Source: Prevotellaceae bacterium UBA3646
Lineage (GTDB): Bacteria > Bacteroidota > Bacteroidia > Bacteroidales > Bacteroidaceae
DNA: 9,152 bases
Assembly (NCBI GenBank): GCA_002373535.1
Contig: DFKL01000061.1
Location: forward strand, 1 to 9,152
Direction of reading: 5' to 3'
Made by a program: the position numbers and the translations under genes. Positions 6,601 to 9,152 of this stretch are shown here, piece after piece. The notes beneath the pieces were generated by a model, which worked only from the letters and a program-made list of their open reading frames with translations, searched no databases and had not been told where the DNA came from. How positions within the stretch are numbered: the first letter of the stretch is position 1; each line of letters starts with the position of its first letter.

Positions 6601-6632
6601 CCAGACATATATTTACAAGAAATTTTCCAGTC

Positions 6633-7583
6633 ATGCAGATTCAACGTGTCATCATATCATCAGTAATTCTCTTATTTCCGATGCTTCATGTTTTCTCTCA
6701 GCAAGGAACAAACCGGAACTATTGGACATATATCGACCAATACAAGGAATTAGCCATGGAGCAGCAGCAGAAATACAAGATTCCTGCCAGTATTACCTTG
6801 GCGCAGGGATTGCTGGAAAGCGGTGCAGGCCGCAGCACCCTTGCCACTGAAGCCAATAACCATTTTGGAATTAAGGTATCCGGAGGATGGACCGGACCGT
6901 ATGTAGTCAGGGACGACGATTATAAGGGTGAACATTTTCGCAAGTATAAGGATGTAAGAGACAGTTTTGAAGACCACTCCCTGTTCCTTCTAAAACCGCG
7001 CTACAGGGTTCTTTTTACATATGAGACAAACGACTACAGATCATGGGCCAGAGGTCTTAAGCAATGCGGGTATGCTACGAACCCTGCATACGCGGACGGC
7101 CTAATCCGAATAATTGAAAGCTATAGCCTATACCAGTTTGATACAATGATTCCAGGACAAAGAACCGAGGAGTCACAAATCCTAATGCGACATGCAGAAA
7201 AAAGAAATGAAGTAAATCCTGAGAAATTCTACAAGAGCCATATGGTATACGCTGCTAACCGCAACTATTTTATTATTGTCCAGCGAGGTGACAACCTGGC
7301 TACGATCAGTCGTGAGACCGGTGTCAGCATAAAGCGTCTTCTCAGATACAACGACCTTGGCAACGACTATACCTTAACCATTGGTGACGTACTATATCTT
7401 GAACAGAAGCACGATGAAGCTGATCCGCAACTGATCATAAACACCCACAGGGTAGAACAAGGACAAAGTATGCACGACATTTCCCAATTATACGGCATAC
7501 GCCTGAAGTCGCTGTACAAACTTAACCGTCTAGATCCTTCCAGATATGTGCCGAGAATCGGCGATGTCCTGTCCATCAGATAA
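6633..7583 (+). CDS. Secreted glucosaminidase (GH73-like) with two LysM domains
   Basis: This is probably a peptidoglycan-cleaving N-acetylglucosaminidase that acts outside the inner membrane. Residues 1-22 form a signal peptide: a short basic start, a hydrophobic core (IISSVILLFPMLHV), and a likely cut near FS|QQ, a site type common in Bacteroidetes. The catalytic domain (about 30-170) is FlgJ/GH73-like, with PASITLAQGLLESGAG carrying the presumed catalytic Glu62, then NHFGIKV and a YxSWARGLKQCGYATNP-type segment with YADGLIRIIE. Two LysM repeats follow (about 212-257 and 272-315), each opening with V(Q/E)xGxx and ending in IGDVL, and should bind the glycan chains. There is no lipobox Cys. 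It stands alone on the plus strand and converges on the Crp-family gene, with 23 bp between the two stop codons. A role in cell separation or wall turnover is inferred. Confidence 0.92.
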   Translation: MQIQRVIISSVILLFPMLHVFSQQGTNRNYWTYIDQYKELAMEQQQKYKIPASITLAQGLLESGAGRSTLATEANNHFGIKVSGGWTGPYVVRDDDYKGEHFRKYKDVRDSFEDHSLFLLKPRYRVLFTYETNDYRSWARGLKQCGYATNPAYADGLIRIIESYSLYQFDTMIPGQRTEESQILMRHAEKRNEVNPEKFYKSHMVYAANRNYFIIVQRGDNLATISRETGVSIKRLLRYNDLGNDYTLTIGDVLYLEQKHDEADPQLIINTHRVEQGQSMHDISQLYGIRLKSLYKLNRLDPSRYVPRIGDVLSIR

Positions 7584-7606
7584 GAGACAGACAGACACAA
7601 AAATGC

Positions 7607-8194
7607 TCAATGGCTATTCTTGTCATAGTTAGCCCGTACCCTGGACAACGTCTCCGGTGTCATCTGGAGGAAAGACGCCACATGAATCATCGGCGCACGA
7701 AGTATAATCTCAGGTTTCTCTCTTAAAAGACGCTCATATCTTTCCTGTGCGTTTTCAAATCGTTGCGAATCTGCATGGTGCTGACTTGAGATCAGTGCAT
7801 GTTCCGTAATCTTTCTATATAGAATGCCAAGTTCAGGACATACATCGATAGCAGCAAACAATTCCTTACGTGGCAGGGCATACAGATATGTCGTTTCGAG
7901 AGCTTCTATGGTTATCTGACTTGGCTTGTGTGTCAGAAGGGACTCGATACACCAGACTATCCGGCCTTCGAAGGAAAAATGTTCAGTGACATCCTTGCCG
8001 TTCTTAAAATAATACTGACGCACCATCCCGCGTTCGACATAATACATACATTTGCACTCCTCACCTTCGTGCAGAACAATATCTCCACGCACAAATCGCA
8101 TGGGGATGAGCAGTTCTGACAATTTTTCAATACTTGCAGGTTCCAGTCGACAATAGTGTCTTGCAATCTCCCGTGCAGCATTCCGTGTATCCAT
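7607..8194 (-). CDS. Crp/Fnr-family transcriptional regulator with short helix-turn-helix
   Basis: This is a small DNA-binding regulator of about 195 aa. Residues about 15-110 form a cyclic-nucleotide-binding-type beta barrel (RGDIVLHEGEECKCMYYVERGMVRQYY is the recognisable hairpin, at 36-62). A dimerisation helix follows (about 108-150). A compact HTH with PMIHVASFLQMTPETLSRVR (168-187) resembles the IASYLGITPETLSRIR motif of Bacteroidetes members. The usual cAMP-contact Gly-Glu...Arg-Ala pattern of the barrel is absent and there is no Fnr-type cysteine cluster, so the ligand is unknown and may not be cAMP. The longest frame begins at a GTG at 8203; I chose the ATG at 8194 as the more ordinary start. 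It lies 28 bp after the lepA stop on the same strand, so read-through from lepA is plausible. Targets are unknown. Confidence 0.88.
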   Translation of the reverse strand: MDTRNAAREIARHYCRLEPASIEKLSELLIPMRFVRGDIVLHEGEECKCMYYVERGMVRQYYFKNGKDVTEHFSFEGRIVWCIESLLTHKPSQITIEALETTYLYALPRKELFAAIDVCPELGILYRKITEHALISSQHHADSQRFENAQERYERLLREKPEIILRAPMIHVASFLQMTPETLSRVRANYDKNSH

Positions 8195-8222
8195 AGTGAC
8201 CACTGTATGTTATATATAATGC

Positions 8223-9152
8223 CTAATCAAGTTTCAATACAGCAAGGAACGCTTTCTGCGGCACCTGTACATTACCTATCTGTTTCATACGTTTCTTGCC
8301 TTTCTTTTGTTTTTCCAACAGTTTACGCTTACGACTAACGTCACCGCCATAACATTTAGCCAGGACGTCCTTGCGAACTTGCTTGACTGTCTCACGGGCA
8401 ATTATCTTTGCACCGATAGCAGCCTGAATAGCTATGTCAAACTGTTGGCGTGGCAAAAGTTCCTTAAGTTTTTCACACATGCGTCGGCCGAATGCCTCGG
8501 CATTGTCAAAGTGCGTCAAAGTGGAAAGTGCATCTACCGGTTCTCCGTTCAGCAGAATGTCCATCTTGACTAATTTGCTGGGACGAAAGCCGGAAGGATG
8601 ATAGTCAAATGAAGCATATCCCTTGGAAATAGATTTAAGCTTGTCGTAAAAATCTATGACAATCTCTCCCAAAGGCATTGCATATTGCAGCTCGACACGA
8701 TTGCCGCTTATGTAGTCTTGCTTAAGAAGCTCGCCCCGTTTACCCAGACAAAGAGTCATAATATTACCGATGTATTCCGTACGTGTAATTACCGTCGCAT
8801 GGATATATGGCTCTTCGATTCTTTCTATAAGCGTCTGGTCCGGCATGCCTGCAGGATTATGAACCTCCTTGACTTCTCCATGTTTGTCATATACCATGTA
8901 ACTTACATTAGGAACGGTAGTTATGACATCCATGTTAAATTCCCTGTCAAGGCGTTCCTGTATGATTTCCATGTGTAACAGCCCCAGGAAGCCACAGCGG
9001 AATCCAAATCCCAATGCAACAGAACTTTCCGGCTGGAAGGTCAGTGAGGCGTCATTTAACTGAAGCTTTTCCAATGACGCGCGTAAATTTTCAAAATCCT
9101 CGGTTTCAATAGGGTAGACTCCGGCAAAGACCATTGGCTTGACTTCTTCAAA
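8223..9152 (-). CDS. lepA: Elongation factor 4 (LepA), C-terminal half; 5' end outside the window
   Basis: LepA is a translational GTPase that binds the ribosome and is implicated in back-translocation and in 30S biogenesis. The frame is open to the right edge, so these 309 residues are the C-terminal half of a protein usually about 595-600 aa long. The GTPase and domain II regions are missing here. The visible part contains the EF-G-like domain III (GFGFRCGFLGLLHMEIIQERL) and the domain V region (EEPYIHATVITRTEYIG through PLGEIVIDFYDKLKSISKG). It ends in the LepA-specific C-terminal domain with AKCYGGDVSRKRKLLEKQ and GNVQVPQKAFLAVLKLD, which is diagnostic. A Met at 9134 is internal, not a start, because the conserved frame continues upstream (FEEVKP precedes it). 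The stop is TAG at 8225-8223. The Crp-family gene follows downstream. Confidence 0.97.
   Translation of the reverse strand, partial: FEEVKPMVFAGVYPIETEDFENLRASLEKLQLNDASLTFQPESSVALGFGFRCGFLGLLHMEIIQERLDREFNMDVITTVPNVSYMVYDKHGEVKEVHNPAGMPDQTLIERIEEPYIHATVITRTEYIGNIMTLCLGKRGELLKQDYISGNRVELQYAMPLGEIVIDFYDKLKSISKGYASFDYHPSGFRPSKLVKMDILLNGEPVDALSTLTHFDNAEAFGRRMCEKLKELLPRQQFDIAIQAAIGAKIIARETVKQVRKDVLAKCYGGDVSRKRKLLEKQKKGKKRMKQIGNVQVPQKAFLAVLKLD

Noticed and set aside
7586..7597. GACA repeated three times after the glucosaminidase stop
   Set aside because: It is too short to call a microsatellite or a functional repeat, and nothing else supports it.
8195..8203. GTG start nine bases upstream for the Crp-family gene
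   Set aside because: It is possible, but an in-frame ATG follows three codons later and nothing favours the GTG.
1..9152. tRNA, rRNA, CRISPR array, insertion sequence, phage or defence genes
   Set aside because: Nothing was found by reading both strands: no repeat-spacer pattern, no transposase motifs and no terminal inverted repeats flanking a gene. Nearly all the sequence is accounted for by conserved genes, and no gene-free stretch exceeds about 112 bp.

Overview
The window reads as an ordinary core-genome stretch of a Bacteroidales bacterium (Bacteroides/Prevotella type). The evidence is moderate GC, Bacteroidetes-style promoters (-7 box TAnnTTTG, with TTTG about 19 bp upstream in the best case), weak Shine-Dalgarno signals, and protein sequences resembling Bacteroidales orthologues as I remember them. 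I see no mobile element, CRISPR array, tRNA, rRNA, prophage gene or defence gene, and no clearly new multi-gene system.

Layout from left to right. (1) Positions 1-1289, minus strand: galM (aldose 1-epimerase), then the first 28 codons of a probable sugar MFS transporter that runs off the left edge. A near-consensus promoter lies just upstream of galM. (2) 1306-4411, minus strand: grpE, dnaJ and folC form a compact chaperone/folate operon. It has a -7 box directly after the upstream gene's stop codon and a strong 13-bp hairpin in the predicted grpE leader. (3) 4412-6550, minus strand: cdd (cytidine deaminase) followed 12 bp later by a YbiT-type ABC-F ATPase whose second nucleotide-binding domain has lost its Walker A motif and catalytic Glu. 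(4) 6521-6632: a divergent intergenic region with two back-to-back TATCTTTG boxes. (5) 6633-7583, plus strand: a secreted glucosaminidase with two LysM domains. (6) 7607-9152, minus strand: the C-terminal half of lepA (EF4), then a small Crp/Fnr-family regulator that converges on the glucosaminidase gene.

The genes are mainly housekeeping: sugar entry (GalM and transporter), one-carbon metabolism (FolC), protein folding (GrpE/DnaJ), translation (ABC-F, LepA), pyrimidine salvage (Cdd) and wall remodelling (glucosaminidase). The points most worth a second look are the asymmetric ABC-F ATPase sites, the hairpin in the grpE-dnaJ-folC leader, the clash between the galM promoter and the longest galM start, and palindromes inside two promoters.
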